Part shown: positions 1 through 10,189 of the stretch, one piece after another
Position numbering within the stretch: the stretch's first letter is position 1
Layout: every line of letters begins with the position of its first letter
Origin: Tardiphaga robiniae
GTDB taxonomy: Bacteria; Pseudomonadota; Alphaproteobacteria; Rhizobiales; Xanthobacteraceae
Length of the DNA stretch: 64,000 nucleotides
Direction of reading: 5' to 3'
Assembly (NCBI RefSeq): GCF_013359755.1
Contig: NZ_JABMCJ010000094.1
Location: 434,001-498,000, forward strand
The notes under the pieces: model-generated
The model's database searches: none
The model's input: only the letters and a program-made list of their open reading frames with translations
What the model was told of the DNA's origin: nothing
Made by a program: the position numbers and the translations under genes

Positions 1-437
1 CCGGGAATGCAGACCAGACCGGTGAAGCCGGGCTCGGTCACGCCGAGCAGTTGCGTCTCTTCGCCGCGCATGACGTCGGGTGCCGCGGCGTCGGCTTGCG
101 CGATGCCGGGTAGGATACGCACGTCGCCTTGCGTGTCGACACGCTGCGCACCGTCGTGCAAGGCGTCGAGGCGTGTCGGTGTGTGCAGATAGGGCGCTTC
201 GATCCAGCCCTGTCGTGCGCCGGCCATACCACAGATCAACACAGGCAGGTTCTGCATTCCGCCAAGTTTGGCAAGATGATCGGCGAGCACCGGAGCGAAG
301 CCTGCAGTCGCGCAATGCAGCATGCCTTCAGGCCCGCGCGTCTCCGCAAGCACGCTGCCATCGGCGGCCATCAACCAGCCTCGAAAGCTGCTGGTGCCCC
401 AATCGACCGCAACGAAGGCCGGTTTGTCTGATGTCAC
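1..437 (-). CDS. dgoK: 2-dehydro-3-deoxygalactonokinase, 5' part only
   Basis: Phosphorylates 2-dehydro-3-deoxygalactonate in the De Ley-Doudoroff galactonate pathway. The visible N-terminal ~145 residues open with an ASKHA-type phosphate loop (VDWGTSSFRGW, residues 11-21), followed by GPEGM and, near residue 115, RGEETQLLG, all typical of the DgoK family. The family is about 300 residues long, so roughly half is missing beyond the left edge. GTG at 437-435 is taken as start; the only nearby ATG upstream is out of frame. Downstream genes (aldolase, dehydratase) would lie outside the window, so the operon cannot be checked. Family assignment is firm, substrate by family. Confidence 0.85.
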   Translation of the reverse strand, partial: MTSDKPAFVAVDWGTSSFRGWLMAADGSVLAETRGPEGMLHCATAGFAPVLADHLAKLGGMQNLPVLICGMAGARQGWIEAPYLHTPTRLDALHDGAQRVDTQGDVRILPGIAQADAAAPDVMRGEETQLLGVTEPGFTGLVCIP

Positions 438-551
438 GTTTTGCTCTGGCTTGTCATGGCACGAATTTGTGCCGAGCATAGCCGAAAGCCTCACTCTTGG
501 AAGGCTGTTCGCGGCGGTCGAGCTACAGCATTTCGCACCGACCCTCTTCGC

Positions 552-1010
552 TCAATAGTAATTCTCACACAGCATCGGCTCGGAATCGGTGGGTTGGATC
601 GCGCGCACGGGCGTTTGCGTCAGATGCGGCGTGCCTCCGCGGCTAACAACAGCGCGAAATGCATCCAGGATCGCCATCGCCATGTCTGGGTGATGCGTCT
701 CGACGGCGCTGTCCAACCAGTCAGGAAGGTCACGCTGGTTCGAGAGAGCGCAATGCCATTCACCTTCGTCATAAGCGAGCCGACGCAGTTGCCACCGCGG
801 CAGTTCGATCACGATCAGGGCAAGCGCGGCATCGGTCCAGGCGCCGACAGCGACCAGGCGGTCGAGGCGCTGGGCCTCCGCTGTGCGACGCATTGCCGGC
901 AGGCGCTTGCAGGTGGTGAGGCAGATCGCGGTGAAACTCGTAGCGTCAAGCGGAGCCGTTTCGGATGGCGCTTCGGAAAGGGGCGTTCGCTGAATCGAGA
1001 TGAACGACAT
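552..1010 (-). CDS. hypothetical protein, 152 residues
   Basis: Not recognised as a named family. The predicted protein is soluble, starts MSFISIQRTPLSEAP and has an alpha-helical central part with WTDAALALIVIELPRWQLR and a WLDSAVETHHPDMAMAILDAF segment, with no signal peptide or clear membrane helix. The start at 1010 is preceded by GGAG at suitable spacing; an in-frame extension to 1100 exists but has no ribosome binding site. Codon usage is normal for the window, and the protein lies between dgoK and the kdp operon, both separated by untranslated gaps, so it is probably transcribed alone. Proteins of this appearance occur beside kdp in related genomes as far as I recall; function unknown. 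Confidence 0.65.
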   Translation of the reverse strand: MSFISIQRTPLSEAPSETAPLDATSFTAICLTTCKRLPAMRRTAEAQRLDRLVAVGAWTDAALALIVIELPRWQLRRLAYDEGEWHCALSNQRDLPDWLDSAVETHHPDMAMAILDAFRAVVSRGGTPHLTQTPVRAIQPTDSEPMLCENYY

Positions 1011-1296
1011 GACGGGTCTCCATGAACAGCGCGATCTTCGGAAGACCGCATCATGCAATATCCGTAATCCGTCATTTGAATACGAGGCAGCTTCGGGCAC
1101 GAAGATATAAAGGCTGCATAAGCGCCCGAGGATTAGCGGCGCACGCGCACGCGCTCCGCCACGTCTTTATGAGATTCCTATAAGTTCGCTGCTGGCCTCA
1201 TCTCGAAAATCTACGTCCTGAATGGCACCTGATCGTGCATCGGGCGCGCGAGCCGTTTGCTCCGTGCCGCCGCAGTCATTGCATCAGGAGCATTCC

Positions 1297-1380
1297 ATGC
1301 TGGACATCGTCATGCTGGCCCTCGGGCTCGGCTTTTTCATTCTCACCCTGGGCTACGCCTATGCTTGCGAGCGGCTGTGA
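1297..1380 (+). CDS. 27-residue membrane peptide upstream of kdpF
   Basis: ATG at 1297 with AGGAG (1287-1291) in front encodes MLDIVMLALGLGFFILTLGY followed by AYACERL and a stop at 1380. Almost the whole peptide is one hydrophobic helix ending in a short charged tail, the same plan as KdpF. It ends 10 bases before the kdpF start, and GAGGAG overlapping its stop provides the kdpF ribosome binding site, so translation of the two is probably coupled. It may be a second small accessory subunit of the Kdp complex; that role is inference from position and architecture. Too short for automatic gene finders, so often unannotated. Confidence 0.6.
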   Translation: MLDIVMLALGLGFFILTLGYAYACERL

Positions 1381-1390
1381 GGAGCGCATC

Positions 1391-1480
1391 ATGATTTTCG
1401 ATTACACGCTCGCCGGCTTCGTGTCCGCGGCATTGCTGATCTACCTCACTTACGCGCTGCTGCGACCCGAGCGGTTCTGA
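1391..1480 (+). CDS. kdpF: K+-transporting ATPase small subunit KdpF
   Basis: A 29-residue single-pass membrane peptide that stabilises the KdpFABC potassium pump. One helix (about residues 8-23) is followed by LLRPERF, the characteristic C-terminal KdpF tail in which an aromatic and basic end follows the helix. ATG at 1391 follows GAGGAGC with good spacing. It sits between the 27-residue peptide and kdpA (28-base gap), in the canonical F-A-B-C order. The length matches the family. Confidence 0.85.
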   Translation: MIFDYTLAGFVSAALLIYLTYALLRPERF

Positions 1481-1508
1481 GCGCGCGCACCTCAAAAGGT
1501 CAACTGAC

Positions 1509-3212
1509 ATGACAATGATTGGCTGGATTCAAATTGCTCTGTACTGCGCGGTGGTTCTCGCGCTGGTGAAGCCGCTCGGCGGCTACATGACATCAGTCTT
1601 CAACGGCGAGCGTACGTTCCTCTCTCCGATTCTGCGGCCGGTCGAAGCCGGTCTGTACTGGATCGGTGGCGTCGACGAGAAACGTGAGCAGCACTGGCTG
1701 ACCTATACGGTTGCCATGCTGCTGTTTCATGTGGTCGGCTTCCTCGGTCTCTACGCGATCATGCGGCTGCAGGCCGTGCTGCCGTTCAATCCTGCCGGGC
1801 AGTCCGCGGTCGCCGAAGATCTCTCCTTCAACACCGCGATCTCCTTCATCACCAACACCAACTGGCAGAACTACGGCGGCGAAAGCACCATGTCGTATCT
1901 GACCCAGATGCTGGGTCTGACGGTACATAACTTCCTGTCGGCGGCGGCCGGCATCGCATTGGCCGTGGCACTGATCCGCGGCTTCGCACGGTCGTCGATG
2001 CGCACCATCGGTAATTTCTGGGTCGATATTACCCGTTGCACGCTCTATGTGCTGCTGCCGATCTGCATCGTCTACACGCTGTTCCTGGTCTGGCAGGGCA
2101 TGCCGCAGACGCTCGGCGCCTATGTCGATGCGACCACGCTTGAAGGTGCGAAGCAGACCATCGCGGTTGGCCCCGTTGCGTCGCAGGTTGCCATCAAGAT
2201 GCTCGGCACCAATGGCGGCGGCTTCTTCAACGCCAATGCGGCGCATCCGTTCGAGAACCCGACGGCGCTGTCGAACTTCATCCAGATGATCTCGATCTTC
2301 GCGCTAGGTGCGGCGATGACCAATGTGTTCGGCCGCATGGTCGGCAACCCAAGGCAAGGCTGGGCGATTCTGGCCGTGATGGGCGTGCTGTTCATTGTCG
2401 GCGTTGCCATCACCTATGGCGCCGAAGCCTCGGGCACCACAGGCCTGAATGCACTCGGCCTCACCGGCGGTAATATGGAAGGCAAGGAACTGCGCTTTGG
2501 CATTGTCGCCTCCAGCCTGTTCGCGGTCATCACCACGGCGGCATCCTGCGGTGCGGTCAATGCGATGCATGACTCGTTTACAGCGATTGGCGGCATGATC
2601 CCGCTGATCAATATGCAGCTCGGCGAGATTATCGTCGGCGGTGTTGGTGCCGGTCTCTACGGCATGCTGCTGTTCGTCGTGCTGGCAATCTTCGTCGCCG
2701 GTCTGATGGTCGGCCGCACACCGGAATATGTCGGCAAGAAGATCGAGGCGCGTGAAGTGAAGATGGCGATGCTCGCCATTCTCGTCCTGCCGCTGATGTA
2801 TCTTGGTTGGACCGCGGTGGCGGTGGTGTTGCCCTCGGCCGTGGCCTCCATGGCCAATGCCGGGCCGCATGGCTTCACCGAGGTGCTCTACGCTTTCACC
2901 TCGGCCACCGGCAATAACGGCTCGGCCTTCGGCGGGCTCACCGGCAACACCTTCTTTTACAACCTCACACTGGCGAGTTCGATGTTCGTCGGCCGCTTCT
3001 TCATGATCGTGCCAGCCATGGCGCTGGCCGGATCATTGGCCGCGAAGAAGTCGATCCCGGCTTCGGCCGGCACCTTGCCGACCACCGGCGGACTGTTTGT
3101 CGGTCTCGTCATCGGCGTGATCCTGATCATCGGCGGTCTCACTTTCTTCCCGGCGCTCGCGCTCGGGCCGATCGTCGAGCACCTCGCGATGACCGCCAGC
3201 ACCCTGTTCTGA
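1509..3212 (+). CDS. kdpA: K+-transporting ATPase subunit KdpA
   Basis: Potassium-binding, channel-like subunit of the high-affinity Kdp ATPase in the inner membrane. The 567-residue protein has about ten membrane helices. The four pore loops of the superfamily of K+ transporters can be seen: [12 protein letters not shown] (about 115-126), [11 protein letters not shown] (from 233), [12 protein letters not shown] (about 342-353) and [13 protein letters not shown] (about 465-477). Length is normal for KdpA (555-580). The start follows AAGG at 1496-1499. Fourteen bases separate it from kdpB. Confidence 0.97.
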   Translation: MTMIGWIQIALYCAVVLALVKPLGGYMTSVFNGERTFLSPILRPVEAGLYWIGGVDEKREQHWLTYTVAMLLFHVVGFLGLYAIMRLQAVLPFNPAGQSAVAEDLSFNTAISFITNTNWQNYGGESTMSYLTQMLGLTVHNFLSAAAGIALAVALIRGFARSSMRTIGNFWVDITRCTLYVLLPICIVYTLFLVWQGMPQTLGAYVDATTLEGAKQTIAVGPVASQVAIKMLGTNGGGFFNANAAHPFENPTALSNFIQMISIFALGAAMTNVFGRMVGNPRQGWAILAVMGVLFIVGVAITYGAEASGTTGLNALGLTGGNMEGKELRFGIVASSLFAVITTAASCGAVNAMHDSFTAIGGMIPLINMQLGEIIVGGVGAGLYGMLLFVVLAIFVAGLMVGRTPEYVGKKIEAREVKMAMLAILVLPLMYLGWTAVAVVLPSAVASMANAGPHGFTEVLYAFTSATGNNGSAFGGLTGNTFFYNLTLASSMFVGRFFMIVPAMALAGSLAAKKSIPASAGTLPTTGGLFVGLVIGVILIIGGLTFFPALALGPIVEHLAMTASTLF

Positions 3213-3226
3213 TCGGATTTGGAGTT

Positions 3227-5356
3227 ATGTCCATGGAAACGTTGAAACTGCAGAAGCGAGTGCCGGTCTCGGCCATGCTCGATTCGAAAATTGTCATCCC
3301 AGCCATCGGCTCGGCTTTCAAAAAGCTTGATCCGCGGCTGATGATCAAGAATCCCGTGATGTTCGTGGTCGAGGTCGTCGCCGCACTCACCACGGTGATC
3401 TTCATCAAGAACGTCATCACCGGCGGAAGCGATCTGGGATTTGCGTTCCAGATCATCCTCTGGCTCTGGTTCACGGTGCTGTTCGCCAACTTTGCCGAAG
3501 CCGTCGCCGAAGGGCGCGGCAAGGCGCAGGCGGAATCGCTGAAGAAGACCCGCACCGAAAGCCAGGCCAAGCTGCTCACCGGCAGCGACAGCGGCGACAA
3601 GAGCTACCGCATGGTCTCGGGCACCAGCCTGAAGGTCGGCGATGTCGTGCTGGTGGAAGCCGGCGACAACATCCCGTCCGACGGTGAAGTGATCGAAGGC
3701 GTGGCTTCAGTTAATGAGGCGGCGATCACCGGCGAGTCTGCACCTGTCATTCGTGAATCCGGCGGCGATCGCTCGGCGGTCACCGGTGGCACGCAGGTGC
3801 TGTCCGACTGGATTCGCGTCCGCATCACCGCGGCGCAAGGCTCGACTTTTATCGACCGCATGATCAAGCTGGTCGAAGGCGCCGAGCGGCAGAAGACACC
3901 GAACGAGATCGCACTGAACATCCTGCTGGTCGGGCTCACCATCATTTTCGTCTTCGCCACGGTGACGATCCCGAGCTATGCGGCTTATGCTGGTGGTTCG
4001 ATCTCGGTGGTGGTGCTGGTGGCTTTGTTCGTGACCCTGATCCCGACCACCATCGGCGCGCTGTTGTCGGCGATCGGCATTGCCGGCATGGATCGTCTGG
4101 TGCGCTTCAACGTGCTGGCGATGTCCGGTCGTGCGGTGGAAGCTGCCGGCGACGTCGATACGCTGCTGCTCGACAAGACCGGCACCATCACGCTCGGCAA
4201 TCGTCAGGCGACAGCCTTCCGTCCGGTGCGCGGCGTGACCGAACAGGAACTGGCCGATGCGGCGCAGCTTGCATCGCTCGCGGACGAAACCCCGGAAGGC
4301 CGCTCCATCGTCGTGCTGGCTAAGGAGAAATACGGCATCCGCGGCCGCGACATGGCCGAACTGTCAGCGACTTTCGTGCCGTTCACCGCACAGACCCGAA
4401 TGAGCGGTGTCGATGCCGGTGGCTCGTCGGTCCGCAAGGGAGCGGTGGATTCGATACTCGCTTACGTCAACGGTGGCGCGTCGTTCGCCGTGGCGTCCGG
4501 CAACACCGTGCGTGCGATGCAGCCGGCCGCGATGTCGGACACGGCACGTGAAATCCAGGCGATCTCCGACGAGATTGCAAAGGGCGGCGGCACCCCGTTG
4601 GCGGTTGCGCGCGATGGCAAGCTGCTCGGCGTCATCCATCTGAAGGATATCGTCAAGGGCGGCATCCGTGAGCGTTTCGCCGAACTGCGCCGCATGGGCA
4701 TCCGCACCATCATGATCACCGGCGACAATCCGATGACCGCTGCAGCCATCGCAGCCGAAGCCGGCGTCGATGATTTCCTGGCGCAGGCGACACCCGAGGA
4801 CAAGCTGCAGCTTATCCGCGACGAGCAGGCCAAGGGCAAGTTGGTGGCGATGTGCGGCGACGGCACCAACGACGCGCCGGCACTGGCGCAAGCCGATGTG
4901 GGCGTTGCGATGAACACCGGCACGCAGGCGGCGCGCGAAGCGGGCAATATGGTCGATCTGGACTCCAATCCGACCAAGCTCATCGAAGTCGTCGAAATTG
5001 GCAAGCAGCTCCTGATGACGCGGGGGGCGCTGACCACGTTCTCGATCGCCAATGACGTGGCGAAATACTTCGCCATTATCCCGGCGATCTTCCTCGCCTT
5101 CTATCCGCAGCTTGAAGCGCTCAATGTCATGAAGCTGGCGAGCCCGCAGAGCGCCATCCTGTCGGCCATTATCTTCAACGCGATCATCATCATCGCGCTG
5201 ATTCCGTTGGCCCTGAAAGGCGTCGCCTATCGCCCGATCGGCGCCGGCGCACTGCTCGGCCGCAACCTGCTGATCTACGGCCTCGGCGGCATCATCGTTC
5301 CGTTCATCGGCATCAAGGCGATTGACCTCGTCGTCACCGCCCTGCACCTGGTTTGA
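3227..5356 (+). CDS. kdpB: K+-transporting ATPase catalytic subunit KdpB
   Basis: P-type ATPase subunit that energises potassium uptake through KdpA. The 709-residue protein carries the actuator motif TGES (168-171), the phosphorylation motif DKTGTIT with the acceptor Asp316, the nucleotide-binding region, and the hinge motif [10 protein letters not shown] (from 544). Hydrophobic helices lie at about 45-90, 225-285 and 605-705. Start ATGTCCATG at 3227 follows GGAG; the second Met, two codons on, is an alternative. kdpC begins 11 bases after the stop. All key residues are intact. Confidence 0.97.
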   Translation: MSMETLKLQKRVPVSAMLDSKIVIPAIGSAFKKLDPRLMIKNPVMFVVEVVAALTTVIFIKNVITGGSDLGFAFQIILWLWFTVLFANFAEAVAEGRGKAQAESLKKTRTESQAKLLTGSDSGDKSYRMVSGTSLKVGDVVLVEAGDNIPSDGEVIEGVASVNEAAITGESAPVIRESGGDRSAVTGGTQVLSDWIRVRITAAQGSTFIDRMIKLVEGAERQKTPNEIALNILLVGLTIIFVFATVTIPSYAAYAGGSISVVVLVALFVTLIPTTIGALLSAIGIAGMDRLVRFNVLAMSGRAVEAAGDVDTLLLDKTGTITLGNRQATAFRPVRGVTEQELADAAQLASLADETPEGRSIVVLAKEKYGIRGRDMAELSATFVPFTAQTRMSGVDAGGSSVRKGAVDSILAYVNGGASFAVASGNTVRAMQPAAMSDTAREIQAISDEIAKGGGTPLAVARDGKLLGVIHLKDIVKGGIRERFAELRRMGIRTIMITGDNPMTAAAIAAEAGVDDFLAQATPEDKLQLIRDEQAKGKLVAMCGDGTNDAPALAQADVGVAMNTGTQAAREAGNMVDLDSNPTKLIEVVEIGKQLLMTRGALTTFSIANDVAKYFAIIPAIFLAFYPQLEALNVMKLASPQSAILSAIIFNAIIIIALIPLALKGVAYRPIGAGALLGRNLLIYGLGGIIVPFIGIKAIDLVVTALHLV

Positions 5357-5367
5357 GGAGTTACATT

Positions 5368-5973
5368 ATGTTGAGAGAAATTCGCCCAGCCATCGTTCTG
5401 CTGCTCGGCCTCACGGCCATCACCGGTTTCGGCTACCCGCTCGCGATGACGGGCGTCGCTGAAGCCATCATGCCGAACCAGGCGCAAGGGAGCCTCATCG
5501 AACGGGACGGCAAGGTTGTCGGCTCGTCCCTGATCGGTCAGGAATTCAAGGGTGAGGAATACTTCCACGGCCGCCCGTCGGCGACCCTGGGTCCCGACCC
5601 GCAGGATTCCACAAAGACGGTGCCGCAGCCTTACAATGCCATCAACTCGATGGGCTCCAATCTCGGCCCGACCAGCAAGGCGCTGATTGACCGCGTGAAG
5701 GAGGACGTCGAGAAACTGAAGGCAGAAAACCCGTCGATGCCGGTGCCGATCGATCTCGTGACCACCTCAGGCAGCGGTCTCGACCCGAACATTTCGCCGG
5801 AGGGTGCGCTGTTTCAGGTGCCCCGTATCGCCAAGGCGCGCAAGCTGCCGGAGGACCGCGTCCGCCAGCTGGTGACAGATAAGGTCGAAGGCCGCCTCGG
5901 CGGTCTGCTAGGCGAACCGCGCGTTAACGTTCTTGCCTTGAATCTCGCGCTGGACGCCGCCGCACTGAAGTAG
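5368..5973 (+). CDS. kdpC: K+-transporting ATPase subunit KdpC
   Basis: Periplasm-facing subunit, needed for high-affinity potassium binding by KdpFABC. The 201-residue protein starts [20 protein letters not shown], a short basic stretch then one membrane helix, followed by the conserved FHGRPSA segment and ending in the [12 protein letters not shown](LLGEP)RVNVL region typical of KdpC. ATG at 5368 follows GAGGAG, which overlaps the kdpB stop, indicating coupled translation; an in-frame TTG at 5353 has no such signal. Length fits the family (190-205). Confidence 0.95.
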   Translation: MLREIRPAIVLLLGLTAITGFGYPLAMTGVAEAIMPNQAQGSLIERDGKVVGSSLIGQEFKGEEYFHGRPSATLGPDPQDSTKTVPQPYNAINSMGSNLGPTSKALIDRVKEDVEKLKAENPSMPVPIDLVTTSGSGLDPNISPEGALFQVPRIAKARKLPEDRVRQLVTDKVEGRLGGLLGEPRVNVLALNLALDAAALK

Positions 5974-6013
5974 GCCGTCTAGGCCGCAGCCGTAGCGGAG
6001 ACTATATTGCCTT

Positions 6014-8734
6014 ATGGCAAATCAGCGCCGCGATCCCGATCAACGACCTTCGCCTGAAGCCTTGCTGGAAACAGCGAGGCGCGAGGAAGGTGCGGCCGGG
6101 CGGTTGAAGATTTTTGTCGGCGCCGCTCCCGGCGTCGGCAAGACCTACGAGATGCTGCAAAGCGCCCATGCCAGGCGCAAGGCGGGTGTCGATGTGGTGG
6201 TCGGTGTCGTCGAGACCCACGGCCGCGCGGAGACCGAGGCGCTGCTCACGGGCCTTGAAGTCATTCCCCGGCGCCGGATCGATCACAAGGGTCAGGTCCT
6301 CGAGGAAATGGACCTCGATGCGCTGATTGCGCGGCGCCCGCAGATCGCATTGGTGGACGAACTCGCCCATACCAACGCGTCCGGCAGCCGGCATCCGAAA
6401 CGTTATCTCGACGCCGCAGAATTATTGGCCGCAGGGATCGACGTCTACACGGCAGTCAATATCCAGCACATCGAAAGCCTGAATGATGTGGTCGCCCAAA
6501 TCACTCATGTGCGGGTGCGCGAGACCGTGCCGGATTCGGTGTTCGATCGTGCAGACGCCATCGAGCTGATCGACCTCACCCCGGACGATCTGATCCAGCG
6601 GCTGAAGGAAGGCAAGGTCTACGTTCCCAAACAGGCCGAGCGTGCGCTGGAACATTATTTCTCGCCCGGCAATCTCACGGCGTTGCGCGAGCTGGCGTTG
6701 CGCCGCACGGCCGACCGGGTCGATGAGCAATTGCTCACGCATATGCAGGCCAATGCCATTGCCGGCCCGTGGGCTGCCGGCGAACGCATTCTGGTCTGTA
6801 TCAGTGAGGACCCGCGCTCAGCCGGGCTGGTGCGCTACACCAAGCGTCTCGCGGATCGGCTTCACGCGCCGTGGACGGCGGTCAGCATCGAGACGCGACG
6901 TAGCCTTCAACTCACCGAAGAACAGCGCGACCGGCTGGCCGATACGCTGCGGCTTGCCGAGGCACTTGGCGCCGAAGCGCTGACGATTCCGGGCGCAGGC
7001 CGGCGGATCGCCGACGATCTGCTCGGCTATGCGCATGCCAACAACGTTACCCAGATCGTGATTGGCAAGGCATCACGGTCGTGGTGGTTCGAGCTGGTGC
7101 GCGGTTCGGTGGTGCATGATCTCGTGCGGCGCGCCGGCAATATCAGTGTGCATGTGATCGCCGGCGATGCGTTGCCGACAGAGCCGGCTGCGAAACGTGC
7201 GCAGATGACCGATCGCGTCGAGCCGTTCGATGCAAAGCCCTATATTGCGGCGCTGGCGGTCGTGGCGGTGGCTCTTGGGGCCGCAACGCTGCTGCGTCCG
7301 ATCTTCGGGATCGAGAATGTCGATCTGATGTTTCTCACCGCCGTGGTCGGCGTCGCCGTGCGCTTTGGTCTCTGGCCATCGCTGCTGGCAAGCGTCGTGG
7401 CATCGCTGAGCTATAACTTCTTCTTCCTGCCGCCGGTCTATACGCTCACCATCACCGATCCGACCAATGTGGCGGCCTTCTTCTTCTTCATGCTGATCGC
7501 CATTCTGGTGTCCAATGTGGCGGCGCGGGTGCGCACCCAGGCCGTCTCGGCCTTTGGCCGCGTGCGCACAACCGAGTCGCTCTACGCGTTCAGCCGCAAG
7601 CTCGCGAGCACGGCGGCGCTTGACGACGTGCTGTGGGCGAGCGCCTATCAGATCGCATTGATGCTGAAGGTGCGGGTTGTACTGCTGCTGCCGGAGCAGG
7701 GCGTGATCACCGTCAAGGCCGGGTATCCGCCTGAGGACGAATTGGACAAGGCGGATCTGGCCGCTGCCAACTGGGCCTGGAGCAATGATCGCCCGGCGGG
7801 TCGTGGGTCCGATACGTTACCCGGCGCGAAGCGGCTGTTTCTTCCCATGCGCACCGGCCGTGGGCCGATCGGCGTGATCGGCATCGACGATGACCGTACG
7901 GGTCCGCTGCTGACGCCGGACCAGCGCCGGTTGCTGGATGCACTTGTGGACCAGAGCGCACTCGCGATCGAGCGCGTACAACTCGTCGAAGACATGGACC
8001 GTGCGCAGCGCAACGTCGAATCCGATAGGTTGCGTCAGGCGCTGCTGACCTCGATCTCGCATGATCTGAAGACGCCGCTGGCCTCCGTGCTCGGTGCGGC
8101 TTCCACGCTGCGCGATCTATCGCTGAAGCTCAGCGAGGCCGAGAAGGCCGATCTGCTCGGTACGGTAATCGACGAATCCGAACGGCTGAACCGCTTCATC
8201 GCCAATCTGCTGGATATGACCAAGCTGGAATCCGGTGCCGTGGTGCCGAATGCAACGCTGCAGGATCTCACCGAGATCGTCGGTAGCGCGCTGCGCCGGG
8301 CCGGCAAGATCCTCAGCAGGCATCGCGTCACGCTCGATCTGGCGCCAAACCTGCCGATGCTGGAGCTTGATGCGGTATTGTTCGAGCAGGTGCTGTTCAA
8401 TCTGCTCGACAATGCCGCGAAATATGCCCCGGATGACACCACCATCACGATCAGGGCCATGCGCGATGCGGACTCAGTCTCGCTGCAGGTGACGGACGAG
8501 GGGACGGGCATTCCACCCGCCGATCTCGAGCAGGTGTTCGATAAATTCTATCGCGCCAACAAGGGCGATCACGTTCGGGCGGGCACCGGCCTCGGCCTTG
8601 CGATCTCCCGGGGCTTTGTTGAGGCAATGCGTGGCACTATTTCGGCCACCAATCGCGCCGACCGATCAGGCGCCGTGCTGACCATCCGCCTTCCCATCCC
8701 GCCGGCCTCCGAAGCTCTGGACACCGCCGCATGA
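6014..8734 (+). CDS. kdpD: osmosensitive K+ channel sensor histidine kinase KdpD
   Basis: Membrane sensor kinase that phosphorylates KdpE under potassium limitation. The 906 residues contain the N-terminal KdpD domain with Walker A GAAPGVGKT (36-44), a universal-stress-protein-like domain (about 250-370), four close membrane helices of the DUF4118 type (about 405-500), a GAF-like region, the HisKA box SISHDLKTPL with phospho-acceptor His683, and a HATPase domain with N box (NLLDNAAKYAP) and G boxes (DEGTGIP, GTGLGLAIS). It begins 40 bases after kdpC and overlaps kdpE by four bases (ATGA), so the regulators are probably expressed together with or directly after the pump. Confidence 0.97.
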   Translation: MANQRRDPDQRPSPEALLETARREEGAAGRLKIFVGAAPGVGKTYEMLQSAHARRKAGVDVVVGVVETHGRAETEALLTGLEVIPRRRIDHKGQVLEEMDLDALIARRPQIALVDELAHTNASGSRHPKRYLDAAELLAAGIDVYTAVNIQHIESLNDVVAQITHVRVRETVPDSVFDRADAIELIDLTPDDLIQRLKEGKVYVPKQAERALEHYFSPGNLTALRELALRRTADRVDEQLLTHMQANAIAGPWAAGERILVCISEDPRSAGLVRYTKRLADRLHAPWTAVSIETRRSLQLTEEQRDRLADTLRLAEALGAEALTIPGAGRRIADDLLGYAHANNVTQIVIGKASRSWWFELVRGSVVHDLVRRAGNISVHVIAGDALPTEPAAKRAQMTDRVEPFDAKPYIAALAVVAVALGAATLLRPIFGIENVDLMFLTAVVGVAVRFGLWPSLLASVVASLSYNFFFLPPVYTLTITDPTNVAAFFFFMLIAILVSNVAARVRTQAVSAFGRVRTTESLYAFSRKLASTAALDDVLWASAYQIALMLKVRVVLLLPEQGVITVKAGYPPEDELDKADLAAANWAWSNDRPAGRGSDTLPGAKRLFLPMRTGRGPIGVIGIDDDRTGPLLTPDQRRLLDALVDQSALAIERVQLVEDMDRAQRNVESDRLRQALLTSISHDLKTPLASVLGAASTLRDLSLKLSEAEKADLLGTVIDESERLNRFIANLLDMTKLESGAVVPNATLQDLTEIVGSALRRAGKILSRHRVTLDLAPNLPMLELDAVLFEQVLFNLLDNAAKYAPDDTTITIRAMRDADSVSLQVTDEGTGIPPADLEQVFDKFYRANKGDHVRAGTGLGLAISRGFVEAMRGTISATNRADRSGAVLTIRLPIPPASEALDTAA

Positions 8735-9420
8735 ACACCGCTGCCATCAAGGTCCTGGTCATCGATGATGAGCCGCCGATCCGCAAATTGCTGCGCATGG
8801 GCCTCAGCACCCAGGGTTATGACATCCTTGAGGCCAGCAACGGCAAGATCGCGCTGGAGAAATTGGCGGAGAAGCCCGCTTTGATCATTCTCGATCTGGG
8901 CCTGCCGGACATCCAGGGCCACGATCTGCTGCAGATGATTCGCGCCCGCGACGACAGCGTGCCGATCGTGGTGCTGTCCAGCCGCGGCGATGAAGCTGGC
9001 AAGGTGCAGGCGCTCGATCTCGGTGCCGACGACTATCTCACCAAGCCGTTTGGCATGGATGAGCTGCTGGCACGCATGCGGGCCGCGCTCAGGCATCAGC
9101 TACAGGTTCATGGCGAGCGGCCGGTATTCCGCTCCGGGGAATTGTCGGTCGATCTGGTGCGTCGCATCGTCAAGGTGGGTGACCGTGAGGTGAAACTGTC
9201 ACCAAAGGAATATGAGTTGCTGCGGGTCCTGGTGCAGCATGCCGGCAAGGTGCTGACCCATCGGTTTCTGCTGAAGGAATTGTGGGACGAGCTCACCGAC
9301 GCACAATATCTGCGCGTTTATGTCCGCCAGCTGCGTCAAAAGATCGAGCTCGATCCGGAGCGCCCGCAATTCGTCCTGACCGAAACGGGTATCGGCTACC
9401 GGCTGCGCGCCGGAGAATAG
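8731..9420 (+). CDS. kdpE: DNA-binding response regulator KdpE
   Basis: OmpR-family activator of kdpFABC, paired with KdpD. The 229-residue protein has a receiver domain with the acidic pocket DDE (9-11 region), phospho-acceptor Asp55 in LDLGLPD, and the conserved Lys in LTKPFGMDELLARMR, then a winged-helix domain ending in the typical LTETGIGYRLR. Its ATG overlaps the kdpD stop by four bases. It is the last gene of the cluster; the next gene is convergent, 27 bases away, without an obvious terminator between. Confidence 0.96.
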   Translation: MNTAAIKVLVIDDEPPIRKLLRMGLSTQGYDILEASNGKIALEKLAEKPALIILDLGLPDIQGHDLLQMIRARDDSVPIVVLSSRGDEAGKVQALDLGADDYLTKPFGMDELLARMRAALRHQLQVHGERPVFRSGELSVDLVRRIVKVGDREVKLSPKEYELLRVLVQHAGKVLTHRFLLKELWDELTDAQYLRVYVRQLRQKIELDPERPQFVLTETGIGYRLRAGE

Positions 9421-9447
9421 CTAACGACAAACCCGTCAAACAGCAGG

Positions 9448-10014
9448 TTATTTGGTCTGCCGGGCGACCGATGCCGGTGCGTTGTAGTCCAGCAGCCGGA
9501 TTGCCTCGTCGGCGGCGTCCACCATCTCCGACATCAGCTTGCGCGTTCGCTCGAAATCCGCAGCCGACATGCTGCGAAACAGCATATCGTTCACCGGACG
9601 CTGAACGGGTGCCAGTTCATTGAGCAGCGCGCGCGCTTTCGGCGTGATGGTCAGAATGACGCGGCGGCGATCTTCCTCATCGGTCTCTTTTTCAACAAGG
9701 CCGTTTGATACCAGCTTGTTGATCTCGATCGTAATGAACGCGCCGCTGAAGTGCAGGTGCTCGGCGACCTGATTGACGCCGATCTTCTCATCCGTGCCGC
9801 TCAAATGAGCAATGGCGATCAGCACCGTGTATTGCGTGCCGGACAGGCCGATCACTGCGCCGAGTTGCCCGCGCACAGCCTGAAGCCGCGCCGAAAACGC
9901 CAATGTGTCATGGACAAATTGGCGGAAAGCCCGATCCGATCCGTCGACCATCAATTGTGGCCGCGAAATCGTCGGTTCTACCTTCATTTTACGTGATTTG
10001 CTCTTAATCGCCAT
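9448..10014 (-). CDS. MarR-family transcriptional regulator
   Basis: A 188-residue winged-helix protein. The MarR core is evident: helix-turn-helix VNQVAEHLHFSGAFITIEIN, then the wing KETDEEDRRRVILTIT, then the C-terminal dimerisation helix. Start ATG at 10014 is preceded by GGGGACC; the in-frame longer start at 10029 has none. It is transcribed away from the flavin reductase / monooxygenase genes, and an operator-like palindrome lies in the shared intergenic region (10134-10152), so it probably represses that cassette and is relieved by an aromatic compound. The ligand is unknown. No Cys suitable for redox sensing is conserved apart from none in the N-terminal helix, unlike OhrR. Confidence 0.88.
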   Translation of the reverse strand: MAIKSKSRKMKVEPTISRPQLMVDGSDRAFRQFVHDTLAFSARLQAVRGQLGAVIGLSGTQYTVLIAIAHLSGTDEKIGVNQVAEHLHFSGAFITIEINKLVSNGLVEKETDEEDRRRVILTITPKARALLNELAPVQRPVNDMLFRSMSAADFERTRKLMSEMVDAADEAIRLLDYNAPASVARQTK

Positions 10015-10104
10015 CAGGTCCCCGCACACCTATGAGTCGTATAGCGGCGGCGTTACGCACAAACAAGTTGGAACCAGTGCGTTTTGATAGCAGGCCAGCC
10101 ATGC

Positions 10105-10152
10105 TTGACAGCGCGCACTTTCGTTCGATAATATAGCTTTGTTATAAAGCTA
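10105..10152 (+). promoter_or_regulatory. sigma-70-type promoter with overlapping palindromic operator
   Basis: TTGACA at 10105-10110 and ATAATA at 10128-10133, 17 bases apart, form a near-consensus promoter reading towards the flavin reductase gene. Directly downstream lies the perfect inverted repeat TAGCTTT-GTTAT-AAAGCTA (10134-10152), which would cover the transcription start. This is the usual arrangement for repression by a MarR protein, and the divergent marR gene starts about 120 bases away. That the adjacent MarR binds here is inference. Confidence 0.65.
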
Positions 10153-10189
10153 ATGCGCGTCGTTCAGGTTTCGCGATCAGGAGATGACC

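Noticed and set aside
455-472. Sigma-54-like promoter TGGCAC...TGTGC
   Set aside because: The GG and GC elements are one base too far apart, the -12 element lacks TTGC, and no gene starts downstream on that strand.
10142-10183. Start of the flavin reductase at ATG 10184 or farther upstream
   Set aside because: AGGAG directly touches ATG 10184, leaving no spacing; ATG 10190 has six bases and fits the family start.
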